DNA of 34,284 nucleotides from an uncultured Clostridia bacterium. Its GTDB lineage: Bacteria; Bacillota; Clostridia; Christensenellales; DTU072. The notes below the pieces were generated by a model, which made no database searches, was not told the DNA's origin, and worked only from the letters and a program-made list of their open reading frames with translations. Positions 15,186 to 23,512 of this stretch are shown in pieces (the first letter of the stretch is position 1; each line of letters starts with the position of its first letter). The position numbers were made by a program, and so were the translations under genes. Location: assembly GCA_944372665.1 (NCBI GenBank), contig CALVZV010000010.1, positions 1 through 34,284 on the forward strand, given 5' to 3'.

Positions 15186-16475
15186 ATGGAATACAGAATG
15201 CAACTCACATCACAGCAGCGCGCCGTGCTTGACGGCGCGGAAGGAGAGGTGAAAGCCAAGGTAATGCGCACGCTGGTAGAGTTCGGCGAGATATTCGGCG
15301 CCGAAAAAATGGTGCCGGTCACGCACGCGGAAGGACACCTCGTCACCAGTTTCGGGATAGGACTGCTCAAACCGCTGTTCAGGACGATGGACGAGATGAT
15401 AGCCGCCGGTCTGAAAGCCGAGGGCGGATTCACGGTCGATCCCAGACCTTTGGATTACGATAACGTCAGATGCAACGCGCTTTTGAAACTGGTGTTTAAC
15501 AAATTCATGTACTCCGCCCAGCAGCGTTACGAAAAACAGCTTGAGGCGATGGGACTGAGGAACGAGGACGCTTTCAGCTGCACGTGCTATCTGAAAGAAA
15601 CGGGAAACATACCGCAAAAAGGCGACGTGCTCAGCTGGGCGGAATCCTCTGCGGTCGTGTACGCCAATTCAGTATTGGGCGCCAGATGCAACCGCAATTC
15701 GGGAATGCTGGATCTGTTCGGTTCGGTAGTCGGCTGCGTGCCGTATTTCGGACTGCTGACCGATGAGGGCAGAAAAGCCAAATGGAAAGTCTACGTACGC
15801 ACCACGGCAAAGCCGGAGGCCCAGGTCCTGGGCAGCGCCATAGGCATGAAGGTCATGGAGGACGTACCCTACGTTTACGGCCTGGACAAATGGCTGGGAA
15901 GCGAGATAGACGACGGTACGGAGGCGTATTTAAAAGATTTCGGGGCGGCGACCGCGTCCAACGGCGCGGTAGGGCTGTACCACATAGACAACCTGACCCC
16001 CGAAGCCAAAGAGCTGGGCGAAAAACTGATACGAGAGGACGCCGCCACATATATCGTGGACGACGAGGAGCTGGAGCGCGTATATAAAAGCTATCCGAAC
16101 ATGTGGAAACAGGGCGCCCGTGCGAAGCTGGCGTTTATCGGCTGTCCGCACCTGACTTACGGACAGCTGGTCGGCTGGACGGAAGACATACTGGCGACGC
16201 TTAGACGAAGCGGCAGAAAGAAAGTCAGGGTCAGAACGGTGCTGTGCGCCTCGCCCGCGGTGGTAAAAAAATTCAGGCACGACAACGCGCCGCAATATGC
16301 CGAGATCTATGCCTGCGGCGTGAGGCTGACGTCGATATGTCCGCTGATGTACACCAACAATCCGCTCACGAAGTCGACGCCCATAGCGACTAACTCCAAC
16401 AAACTCCGCACCTATTCGGCAGCGCGTTACTATAAAGACGCCGAAATACTCAAGATCATCTCCGGGGAGGCATAA
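15186..16475 (+). CDS. Aconitase X (AcnX) catalytic large subunit, DUF521
   Basis: A 429-residue dehydratase subunit holding an Fe-S cluster. Characteristic segments are MVPVTHAEGHLVTSFG, SCTCYLKETGNIPQKGD (Cys132 and Cys134), AESSAVVYANSVLGARCNR (Cys168), GCVPYFGLL (Cys184), a later IGCPHLTYGQLVG, and a C-terminal SICPLMYTNNPLTKS. Characterised AcnX enzymes are cis-3-hydroxy-L-proline dehydratase in bacteria and phosphomevalonate dehydratase in archaea; sequence alone does not tell which reaction occurs here. The start is ATG 15186 with GGAGG at 15175-15179. The small subunit follows after 1 bp, so this is the two-gene (not fused) type. Confidence 0.9.
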   Translation: MEYRMQLTSQQRAVLDGAEGEVKAKVMRTLVEFGEIFGAEKMVPVTHAEGHLVTSFGIGLLKPLFRTMDEMIAAGLKAEGGFTVDPRPLDYDNVRCNALLKLVFNKFMYSAQQRYEKQLEAMGLRNEDAFSCTCYLKETGNIPQKGDVLSWAESSAVVYANSVLGARCNRNSGMLDLFGSVVGCVPYFGLLTDEGRKAKWKVYVRTTAKPEAQVLGSAIGMKVMEDVPYVYGLDKWLGSEIDDGTEAYLKDFGAATASNGAVGLYHIDNLTPEAKELGEKLIREDAATYIVDDEELERVYKSYPNMWKQGARAKLAFIGCPHLTYGQLVGWTEDILATLRRSGRKKVRVRTVLCASPAVVKKFRHDNAPQYAEIYACGVRLTSICPLMYTNNPLTKSTPIATNSNKLRTYSAARYYKDAEILKIISGEA

Positions 16476-16476
16476 T

Positions 16477-16917
16477 ATGAAGACGTTTAAAGGCAGAGTT
16501 ATCGCCCGAGGCAGTTTCGAAGGCGAGGCGGTGGTATCGCACGGCGGCGTCAATACTCTGGCGACGTTCCAAAAAAGTGCGATGGCGAATAAAAGCGCGG
16601 TCATAGCCTCAGATCAGAACAATCCCGATCTTTTCGGTAAAAACATCACAGGTAAGGCGTTGTGTCTTCCTATCACGATAGGATCGACGACGGGCGGACT
16701 GGTGATACAGACCGTATGCGCCATGAAGATCAATCCCGCGTGTTTTCTGTTTTCGGAGCATATAGATTCTCTCGCCGCCAGCGGGATAGTACTTGCGCGC
16801 GTGTGGGAAAACAGCGACGTTATCGCGGTGGACTGCCTGGGCAGTGAGTTTCTCGACAGCGTTTCCAGCGGCGACAGGATACGCGTGGACGAGGACGGTA
16901 CCGTAACAATACTGTAG
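16477..16917 (+). CDS. Aconitase X small subunit, DUF126
   Basis: A 146-residue swivelling-domain subunit that completes the AcnX active site. It opens FKGRVIARGSFEGEAVVS and continues with SDQNNPDLFGKNITGKALCL and PITIGSTTGGLVIQTVC. The family's serine-rich loop (usually a GSS-type motif) reads GSTTGG here. The fold ends with GDRIRVDEDGTVTIL. It starts one base after the large-subunit stop with GGGGAGG as ribosome binding site inside that gene, so the pair is made together. Confidence 0.88.
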   Translation: MKTFKGRVIARGSFEGEAVVSHGGVNTLATFQKSAMANKSAVIASDQNNPDLFGKNITGKALCLPITIGSTTGGLVIQTVCAMKINPACFLFSEHIDSLAASGIVLARVWENSDVIAVDCLGSEFLDSVSSGDRIRVDEDGTVTIL

Positions 16918-16954
16918 CTTTAGATACAATAAATCGAGCAACAAGAGCTGTGCA

Positions 16955-17019
16955 CTCTGCCTTGGAAGCGGTGTAACGCCGCGGCTTAGGGGAGGGCGGT
17001 ACGGCGTGCCCGAGCAGAG
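16955..17019 (+). other. Possible three-way-junction RNA in the AcnX 3' UTR
   Basis: No gene fits here. CTCTGC (16955-16960) can pair with GCAGAG (17014-17019). Between them lie two small GC-rich hairpins: GCGG/CCGC (16968-16971 with 16979-16982) and GGGC/GCCC (16994-16997 with 17008-17011). A strong terminator follows 7 nt later. The stems are short, so this is a weak call. Confidence 0.25.
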
Positions 17020-17026
17020 CCGGAAA

Positions 17027-17056
17027 AAAATGCGTCCGCTTTCGCGGACGCATTTT
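17027..17056. terminator. Bidirectional terminator between acnX and nagB
   Basis: A perfect 13-bp stem with A4 on the left arm and T4 on the right (17027-17039 with 17044-17056) and a TTTC loop. It can stop transcription from both sides, serving the AcnX operon and convergent nagB. Confidence 0.93.
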
Positions 17057-17075
17057 ATGTATCCTAAGATACTGT

Positions 17076-17804
17076 TTAGTTGAGATAATATCCCGCGGCT
17101 TCGTCCGTCACCACCAGGACGTTGGGGTGCGTTTGCAATATCGATGCGGGGCAGTCTTCGGACACGGGACCTTTTATCATCTTGGCTACCGCGTCGGCTT
17201 TGCCGGCGCCGGATGCGAGAAGTATTATTGCTTTCGCGTTCATGATGTCTTTCATTCCCAGCGTCACCGCGTGGGTGGGGACGAGGGAGATGTCGTTGTC
17301 GAAAAATCTCGCGTTGTCGCGGCGGGTGCCTTCTTTCAATGTCACGACGTGGGTGTGAGAGTCGAACGGGGTACCGGGTTCGTTAAAACCGATGTGTCCG
17401 TTGGCACCTATGCCCAATATCTGCACGTCGACGGGGTGCGCTGCGGCAAAAGCCGTATATTCGTCGGCGGATCTTTGCAGATCGCTGCTCAGACCGTCGG
17501 GAACGTGGGTGTTTTCGGGTTTGATGTCGATATGCTCGAAAAGATTTCTGTTCATGAAGCTTCTGTACGATTCCGGGTGCGTTACCGGAAGTCCCACGTA
17601 CTCGTCCAGATTGATACTTATCATATCCTTATAGCTTACCGCGCCCGCTTTATAATCGGCTATCATGTTTTTGTACAGACCTATCGGCGTGGAGCCGGTC
17701 GCCAGTCCGAGGACGGCTTTGGGATTTTCGGAAAGCACTATTTTCATTGCTTCGTACGCTTTCAAACTCATTTCGTCATAGTCTTTTGCCTGGATTACTA
17801 TCAT
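17076..17804 (-). CDS. nagB: Glucosamine-6-phosphate deaminase
   Basis: A 242-residue enzyme of standard Bacillota length. It converts glucosamine-6-phosphate to fructose-6-phosphate and ammonia. The phosphate-binding loop GLATGSTPIGLY, the general base Asp67 in NLDEYVGLP, and GIGANGHIGFNEPG with His137 and Glu142 are all intact. AGGAG precedes the ATG at 17804. nagA is not adjacent, so the gene is a single transcription unit between its promoter and the bidirectional terminator. Confidence 0.97.
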   Translation of the reverse strand: MIVIQAKDYDEMSLKAYEAMKIVLSENPKAVLGLATGSTPIGLYKNMIADYKAGAVSYKDMISINLDEYVGLPVTHPESYRSFMNRNLFEHIDIKPENTHVPDGLSSDLQRSADEYTAFAAAHPVDVQILGIGANGHIGFNEPGTPFDSHTHVVTLKEGTRRDNARFFDNDISLVPTHAVTLGMKDIMNAKAIILLASGAGKADAVAKMIKGPVSEDCPASILQTHPNVLVVTDEAAGYYLN

Positions 17805-17845
17805 ATTGCGCTCCTTTTTGGGCTATTTATATTCGCTTAAATACT

Positions 17846-17874
17846 ATATTATCACGCTCTGTGCGTTTTTGCAA
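17846..17874 (-). promoter_or_regulatory. Promoter of nagB
   Basis: On the minus strand, TTGCAA (17874-17869), a 17-bp spacer and TAATAT (17851-17846). A TTGACG overlaps just upstream. The 5' UTR would be about 35 nt with a good ribosome binding site. Confidence 0.6.
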
Positions 17875-17928
17875 CGTCAAATGCTTTTTCGCAAGCGTTT
17901 GCCCGTTTACTGTCGCCTCGGGGAAATG

Positions 17929-17957
17929 TTGATAAATTTTGTTGACATATATATAAT
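17929..17957 (+). promoter_or_regulatory. Promoter of the ABC transporter operon
   Basis: TTGATA at 17929-17934, a 17-bp spacer and a perfect TATAAT at 17952-17957. A perfect TTGACA at 17942-17947 lies inside the spacer and could serve an overlapping start with TAGATT at 17965-17970. The leader carries a GC-alternating inverted repeat around 17997-18010. AGGAG sits about 6 nt before the ABC ATPase ATG. Confidence 0.7.
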
Positions 17958-18031
17958 AGTATGATAGATTATTAAAAGAAATTATATAAATAAAGACGCG
18001 CGTGCGCGCGTAAACATAGTAGGAGAAAAAC

Positions 18032-18787
18032 ATGCTGGAGATCAGTCATCTTTACAAAAAATATCTTAATTCCGAACGCTTTTCGGTCGAAGACCTGTCG
18101 CTTTCGCTGCAGCCCGGCGAGATTTTCGGGTTTTTGGGGCAAAACGGCGCGGGCAAATCGACGACCATAAAATGTCTGACGGGAATTTATCCGTTCAATT
18201 CAGGTAAAATCACCATCTGCGGATACGATATCGCCAAGGATCCCATCAACGCCAAGCTGAATATGGGATACGTGCCCGACAACCATTCCGTATACGAAAA
18301 ACTTACCGGAAGGGAATACGTCAACTATACCGCGGACCTTTATAAGGTGTCCAAGCGCGACCGCAACGAGCGTTTCGACAAGTATGTCAGCCAGTTCAAG
18401 CTGACAAAAGCGGTGGATACTCAGATCAAGTCGTATTCGCACGGCATGAAACAGAAAATATGCATCATCGCCGCGCTGATACACAACCCCAAGCTGTGGG
18501 TGCTGGACGAACCCATGATGGGACTCGACCACCAGTCCATGGCGGAGATCCTGAAAAGAATGGACGATCACTGCGCGGAGGGGAACACAGTGTTTTTCTC
18601 CTCGCACAACCTCGATCTGGTCGCCAAGATATGCGACAGAGCCGCGATCATCAAGGACGGCAAGCTCCAGGACGTCATCGATTTGCACATTAAGGGCAAC
18701 AAAGAAACTCTGGAAAAGCGTTTTGTCGAGATAACCGCGACCGAGCAGGACAAAATCAACGAGCGCACGCTCCTCAGGAGGGGATAA
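18032..18787 (+). CDS. ABC transporter ATP-binding protein
   Basis: A 251-residue cytoplasmic ATPase with Walker A GQNGAGKST (36-44), the signature SHGMKQ (136-141; the common SGGQ form is replaced, as in many ABC-2 type exporters), Walker B LWVLDEP with Asp159 and Glu160, and a switch His in FFSSHNLD. The best match in style is the CcmA/multidrug class of ABC-2 exporters. Its stop codon shares one base with the permease start. The cargo is unknown; a large surface-protein pair is encoded directly downstream. Confidence 0.94.
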   Translation: MLEISHLYKKYLNSERFSVEDLSLSLQPGEIFGFLGQNGAGKSTTIKCLTGIYPFNSGKITICGYDIAKDPINAKLNMGYVPDNHSVYEKLTGREYVNYTADLYKVSKRDRNERFDKYVSQFKLTKAVDTQIKSYSHGMKQKICIIAALIHNPKLWVLDEPMMGLDHQSMAEILKRMDDHCAEGNTVFFSSHNLDLVAKICDRAAIIKDGKLQDVIDLHIKGNKETLEKRFVEITATEQDKINERTLLRRG

Positions 18788-20448
18788 TGAACGGCAATAT
18801 CCGCACGCTCCTTCGGCTGGAGATAAAAAACAGATTTTCGAACTATTCGCTTGTGGACTACAAATCCTATTTCAAGCTGTTCGGCACTTTGGTAATAACC
18901 GGCGCGGTGATTTACGCGCTGTACTGGGTGGCGGGACTCTTTTTCGAGATGTTCGACGCTGCCGGGCTGCTTTACGAAGCGCTGGTGCTGTTGGTGTCGC
19001 TGATATTCCTGTTCATGCTTTTCACCGGCGTAAGCAGCACTATAAAGGTGCTTTATTATAAAGGCGACAACGAAATACTGATGCGCTATCCCGTTTCGGG
19101 TACGGAGGTGTTCGTATCCAAAACGCTGTTTCTGTTCCTGACGCAGTTTTGCGTTACGGCTATCGTTATGGCACCGTTTTTGGTCGCGTATGCCGGCGTC
19201 AGCGGTCTGGGAACGGCTTTTTATGCCAAAATTCCGGTTCCTATATTGTTTTTGGTGTTTATAACCTTCTTCCTCAGCAACATTCTGGCGATACCGATCA
19301 TGCACCTTACCAACCGTATCCGCAACAAATTCGCGCTGATAATTATAGGGCTTGCGGTGTTGGTCACGCTGGCGTTCGCTCTGTATATGCTGCTGTTCAA
19401 CAGCATGGTTACGTTCATGAACGACAAGGAATTTTCGGTATTCAGCGACGAAATGGTCGAAATTATCGAAAATACAGCCAAATGGCTGATACCCATGAAG
19501 TATTTTGCCGACGTCATGGTCGGACACGAGCTGTATGTGGCGTACCCCGCGCTCATAGGCATACAGGGGCTTTCGCTGATAGGGATGATACTGGTCATCT
19601 ATTTCCTGTATGCGAAAACGCTGCTCAATAACGTCGAAGTCGAAGGCAGCGCGTTCAAGCACGTCACCCGTAACCGCTGCCGTCCGGTATTCCTGACGCT
19701 TATGCATAAGGAATTTTTACAGGTTTTCCGTTCGGTGAATTACTCGTTCCAGTACTTCGTGCTTGCGTGCGCCATGCCGGTAATGGTGTTTTTCTGCAAC
19801 AATATCACCCGCGAGCTGGGACAGAACCAGGTCGGCGAACAGATCTCGCTGGGAATGACGATGCTGGTAATGCTGATCTTTGCGACGGTAATAACCTCGT
19901 TTTCCGCCACTTCGACCAGCCGTGAGGGCGACAACTTCTATCATACAAAAGTCGCGCCCGTTTCCGTCAGAACGCAGCTGTTTGCGAAGTTCCTGATGTA
20001 CCTGTTGGTGTCGGTGGGCGCCAACGCCGTATGCCTGGCGGTGCTGATAGGCAGCGAACAGATGGAGATACGCGACGGTCTGTGGCTGTTCGCCGTGGTC
20101 GAACTCTGCTCGGTCGGACTGACGCTTTTATCGATGCGTATGGATATCGCGCATCCGTATTTCAACCTTTCCGGCGAAGGAGAGGTCGTCAACAACAACG
20201 CCTCCACCACGATGTCCGTGGCTATGGGATTCGCGGTCGCGCTGACGATAGGGATCGTGTGCATGTTCCTTAGCTATCTGGGCTCTTTGCCAAAGCCCAT
20301 AACCGTGCCGGCGGGCGCGTTCACGCTGACGCTGGACATGAATTTCATGTTCGTCGTGGTGTCGTCTATGACGGGATTGTTCTTTGTCGTTTCCGTTTTG
20401 GTCTACACGATAGGGCTGAAAAAGACATACAACAGAATTGCGCGATAA
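18787..20448 (+). CDS. ABC-2 type transporter permease
   Basis: A 553-residue integral membrane protein with roughly a dozen hydrophobic segments, for example around residues 30-55, 60-85, 110-140, 150-175, 180-205 and several near the C-terminus. Start ATG 18787 overlaps the ATPase stop (TAATG), so the two form one exporter. I see no extracytoplasmic binding domain or peptidase domain. The family is a large, poorly characterised clostridial permease group; substrate unknown. No clear terminator lies in the 118 bp before the next gene, so read-through into the surface-protein genes is plausible. Confidence 0.88.
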   Translation: MNGNIRTLLRLEIKNRFSNYSLVDYKSYFKLFGTLVITGAVIYALYWVAGLFFEMFDAAGLLYEALVLLVSLIFLFMLFTGVSSTIKVLYYKGDNEILMRYPVSGTEVFVSKTLFLFLTQFCVTAIVMAPFLVAYAGVSGLGTAFYAKIPVPILFLVFITFFLSNILAIPIMHLTNRIRNKFALIIIGLAVLVTLAFALYMLLFNSMVTFMNDKEFSVFSDEMVEIIENTAKWLIPMKYFADVMVGHELYVAYPALIGIQGLSLIGMILVIYFLYAKTLLNNVEVEGSAFKHVTRNRCRPVFLTLMHKEFLQVFRSVNYSFQYFVLACAMPVMVFFCNNITRELGQNQVGEQISLGMTMLVMLIFATVITSFSATSTSREGDNFYHTKVAPVSVRTQLFAKFLMYLLVSVGANAVCLAVLIGSEQMEIRDGLWLFAVVELCSVGLTLLSMRMDIAHPYFNLSGEGEVVNNNASTTMSVAMGFAVALTIGIVCMFLSYLGSLPKPITVPAGAFTLTLDMNFMFVVVSSMTGLFFVVSVLVYTIGLKKTYNRIAR

Positions 20449-20566
20449 CCGCGTATAAAACGCTTGTTTGGGCTCCCGGAGAAGCGATTAAAATCAAAAA
20501 ATCTGCAAACGGCTTCCGAAAGGAATGCCTGAGACATAATGAAAAGGTAAGTAAAGGCATAAGAGA

Positions 20567-23479
20567 ATGAAAAAATTTCTGATTGCGGTGATCTGTATAA
20601 TTCCGGTTATTGTGGTGCTGGCGCTCAGCGTCACGGGAAACTTGATTTTGTCCGCCACGTCGCCTAACCCCAGCGACATGGTCATCAAGGATTCCACTAA
20701 CCAGGAACTGGAAGACGGGGCACTGGTTGAGGTAGACATCAACGAAACGGAAGAATTTCTGATAATAGAGATCCTTCCGTCCTTCGTCCGCGATAAAGAG
20801 GTGGTCTGCGAGGATTCTTCCGAGGAAGGAATGACCGGCGAAGTCGAGCTTGTAAAACGCGAAGGTTCCCAGGACCGTTATTCGATAGTACCCGTCCAGG
20901 CGGGCGTTACCAAATTGACCGTGCGCGCGGCTTCCGCACGCGACGTTTACAGGACTCTGACGTTCAACGTGACGACCAAGGAAATAGACCGTTTCGAGAT
21001 ATACACCGATATGGGCGAGTCGACGGAAACCCCGATAGCGTACTTTACCAAGACCGAAACCTTCTATTCCGGCGAGGTCAAGCTGTACGGGGCAGAGCGT
21101 TTTTATACCGCTGCCGAACCGCACAGCGCCTATGCGGCGCTGGAAAGCGACGTGACGTGGCAGTCCTCGGACGACGAGATCGCCACGGTGGATCCGACCG
21201 GACTCGTCACTCCGCTGCGCAGGACCGACGAAAGGGTGCAGATAACCGCGACGACCTATGACGGTTCGGGCAAGCAGTTTTCGGCTTCGTTCACCGTTGA
21301 TTTAAGCGAAGCGGTGGTCAGCAGCACGACGGTATACGTATCCGACGCCTTTTTATTCGGCGCGGGAGCGCGCGAAATTAGCGCGTGGCTGAACGAAAAG
21401 ATCGTTCTCGCTCGGGGCGCCGAGATAACCGAAAAAACCGTCTCTGACGCCGCAGGGAGCGTCAGAGCGTTCGACATTTCCTACGGCGGCAACGTCATAA
21501 GCGTCGAAGTCGTCTTTTCCGCGACCGCATGGGGTTTCGGCAGTATGGAAAAAACTCTTTATTCGGGCAACGGCAACCAGTCGTTTACCGTTATCGATTA
21601 CCTCAGCGGCGAGGAGATAGAGGAGGGCGTGACCGCCGTTTCCGACAATCCCGAGGTGCTGCGCGCGGACGCCGATAACAGGCATCTTATTCCGCTTAAA
21701 GCGGGCAAAGCCACGATCACGCTGTATAAGGACGGCGAAAGCTCCGCGATGAGCTTCACGGTCATGGAGAGACCGGTGGCGTTCGATCTGGATTTGCAGA
21801 AAACGGACGGCGAACGCGGCATAGCGCGCGACAGGTACTGGGGCAATTACTGGCTGGATACAGACGGCAATCTGACAAAAACGATATATTTCGGCATCGA
21901 GAACGACTCTAACGCGTTCGAGCTGAGGTGGTTCGTCAATACGGGCGCAGGCGGCGAAGCGCTTGCCGAGCTTACTCCGGCTTACGACGGCACTCAGTCC
22001 GTATACGTAACGTTCCTGGACGCGGCAGTCGGGCAGAACGTCATTCTGACCGCAAAGCTTTACATGCAGGGCAGGATAGTCAACAGCATGCAGAGGAGTT
22101 TTACTTTCGTGATGCTGGAAAAGCAGAACTCGGTCAACGTATATACGGCTTCCGATTTCGGCGCCGTTTACGACAGATATCCTACTTACGACTATGCAAT
22201 GCAGTCTGATATACGTGCAGACAGGATATTCTCCAACATGTCGGGCAGTATTTACGGCAACGGATTTCTGTATGACGCCGCGGGCGTAGTGGTGCCCGAC
22301 GACGGAGATTCCGCGATAAGATATCAATGGGAGAATCTGTACAACAAATTAAGAAACGAATTTTTCGGGGGAGCCACGCCTTCCAAGCAGGAGATGACCG
22401 ATTTCCTTAAGGAAAAAGGACTGGACGAACTGACCGTATACAACCTCAAGATGCGCGGTGCGGAGACGCTGGAGGCGGCCGAAAACACTTATTCCGTATT
22501 GGGATACGCGTTGGGATATTATAACGAACCGGCGATGGACGTAAATATTCCCAGGGATCCGCCGATGGCGATACGTTTCTGCGAGATCTACAATTCCGAA
22601 CGCGGGATTCAGATCGAACGCGTAAACGACGTGCTGATAGAGGGCTGTATTCTGGGCGATAATGCCAAGCACTCGATATTCTCGTTCAACCATCTTGATC
22701 CGCTGAGGAGATACCCCGAGTATTTCTATACTTTCGATTCCGACGGCAACGTCGTGTCGAAAAAGCCCAACACCTATACCGACGACCGTCGTCCCGGGTA
22801 CAACCTTACGCTCAGGAACAACGTGTTCAAGATGAGCTCCGGACCCGCGGCGGTATTTGCGGGAACGGGCATTCCCGGAGGCTACAACTATTATTGGGGC
22901 GATTATTCGGTGGCTCCCGATATAAACATCGAGGGCAGTCTGAAGATCTATAACTGGATGACCAAGGACGAGTTTTATAACTGCGTCAAGAACCTGATAA
23001 CGTATTATCTGGTATTGCTTGCCGGCAAGGATTACGAGGGACTGGTCAACACGCTGCTCGGCAACTACCTGGAGACCGTCGTCAGCGAATTCCTGGGCAT
23101 AGCAGAAAACGACAATCTGTATTATTCATACGGAGGCGACAGGTATATCGGACTGGGTATGTTCGGACTGGGCTGCATATACGGCTGGGATTTCGATGCG
23201 GTCAATATTTCCGAGGAATCGGTTCCCGACGTCGAGATAGTCAAGATGATGATGACCTATGCCGACGGCTCGCTGCCCAAGAACCTGCAGGCGATAGAAA
23301 ACCTGGTGACAACGCTTTCCATACAGGGATTCAACAAAGTATCCAATACCTGCATGATACTGTGCAACAACTTTTCCACGGGACAGTCCGACATAGAACC
23401 CGGCGACCCCGTGCCCGCCAACGACAAACTTTACGACCAGCTGACCGCGTCCAAAAATCTTGCGATGCCCTGGGCGTAA
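20567..23479 (+). CDS. Large membrane-anchored Ig-like/beta-helix protein, paralogue 1
   Basis: A 970-residue protein of unknown function. An N-terminal signal anchor (about 3-27, KKFLIAVICIIPVIVVLALS) has no lipobox. Mixed beta domains follow, including a bacterial Ig-like (BIG2-type) domain around 195-250 with the hallmark WQSSDDEIATVDPTGLVTP. A region from about 550 to 800 looks like a right-handed beta-helix: SIYGNGFLYDA, IRFCEIYNSERGIQI, VLIEGCILGDN and LTLRNNVFKMSSG are repeated turns. No LPxTG motif or C-terminal membrane segment is seen. The ribosome binding site is weak. The next gene is a diverged copy of this one, 33 bp away. Confidence 0.85.
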   Translation: MKKFLIAVICIIPVIVVLALSVTGNLILSATSPNPSDMVIKDSTNQELEDGALVEVDINETEEFLIIEILPSFVRDKEVVCEDSSEEGMTGEVELVKREGSQDRYSIVPVQAGVTKLTVRAASARDVYRTLTFNVTTKEIDRFEIYTDMGESTETPIAYFTKTETFYSGEVKLYGAERFYTAAEPHSAYAALESDVTWQSSDDEIATVDPTGLVTPLRRTDERVQITATTYDGSGKQFSASFTVDLSEAVVSSTTVYVSDAFLFGAGAREISAWLNEKIVLARGAEITEKTVSDAAGSVRAFDISYGGNVISVEVVFSATAWGFGSMEKTLYSGNGNQSFTVIDYLSGEEIEEGVTAVSDNPEVLRADADNRHLIPLKAGKATITLYKDGESSAMSFTVMERPVAFDLDLQKTDGERGIARDRYWGNYWLDTDGNLTKTIYFGIENDSNAFELRWFVNTGAGGEALAELTPAYDGTQSVYVTFLDAAVGQNVILTAKLYMQGRIVNSMQRSFTFVMLEKQNSVNVYTASDFGAVYDRYPTYDYAMQSDIRADRIFSNMSGSIYGNGFLYDAAGVVVPDDGDSAIRYQWENLYNKLRNEFFGGATPSKQEMTDFLKEKGLDELTVYNLKMRGAETLEAAENTYSVLGYALGYYNEPAMDVNIPRDPPMAIRFCEIYNSERGIQIERVNDVLIEGCILGDNAKHSIFSFNHLDPLRRYPEYFYTFDSDGNVVSKKPNTYTDDRRPGYNLTLRNNVFKMSSGPAAVFAGTGIPGGYNYYWGDYSVAPDINIEGSLKIYNWMTKDEFYNCVKNLITYYLVLLAGKDYEGLVNTLLGNYLETVVSEFLGIAENDNLYYSYGGDRYIGLGMFGLGCIYGWDFDAVNISEESVPDVEIVKMMMTYADGSLPKNLQAIENLVTTLSIQGFNKVSNTCMILCNNFSTGQSDIEPGDPVPANDKLYDQLTASKNLAMPWA

Positions 23480-23512
23480 AAGCGAGCGGAATACGTTAGG
23501 ATAAGGAAGAAT

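Noticed and set aside
18568-19707. A 379-codon minus-strand frame opposite the ABC transporter genes
   Set aside because: It crosses the junction of two well-supported genes, has no start signals and its composition (His/Gln/Arg-rich) is typical of antisense shadows.
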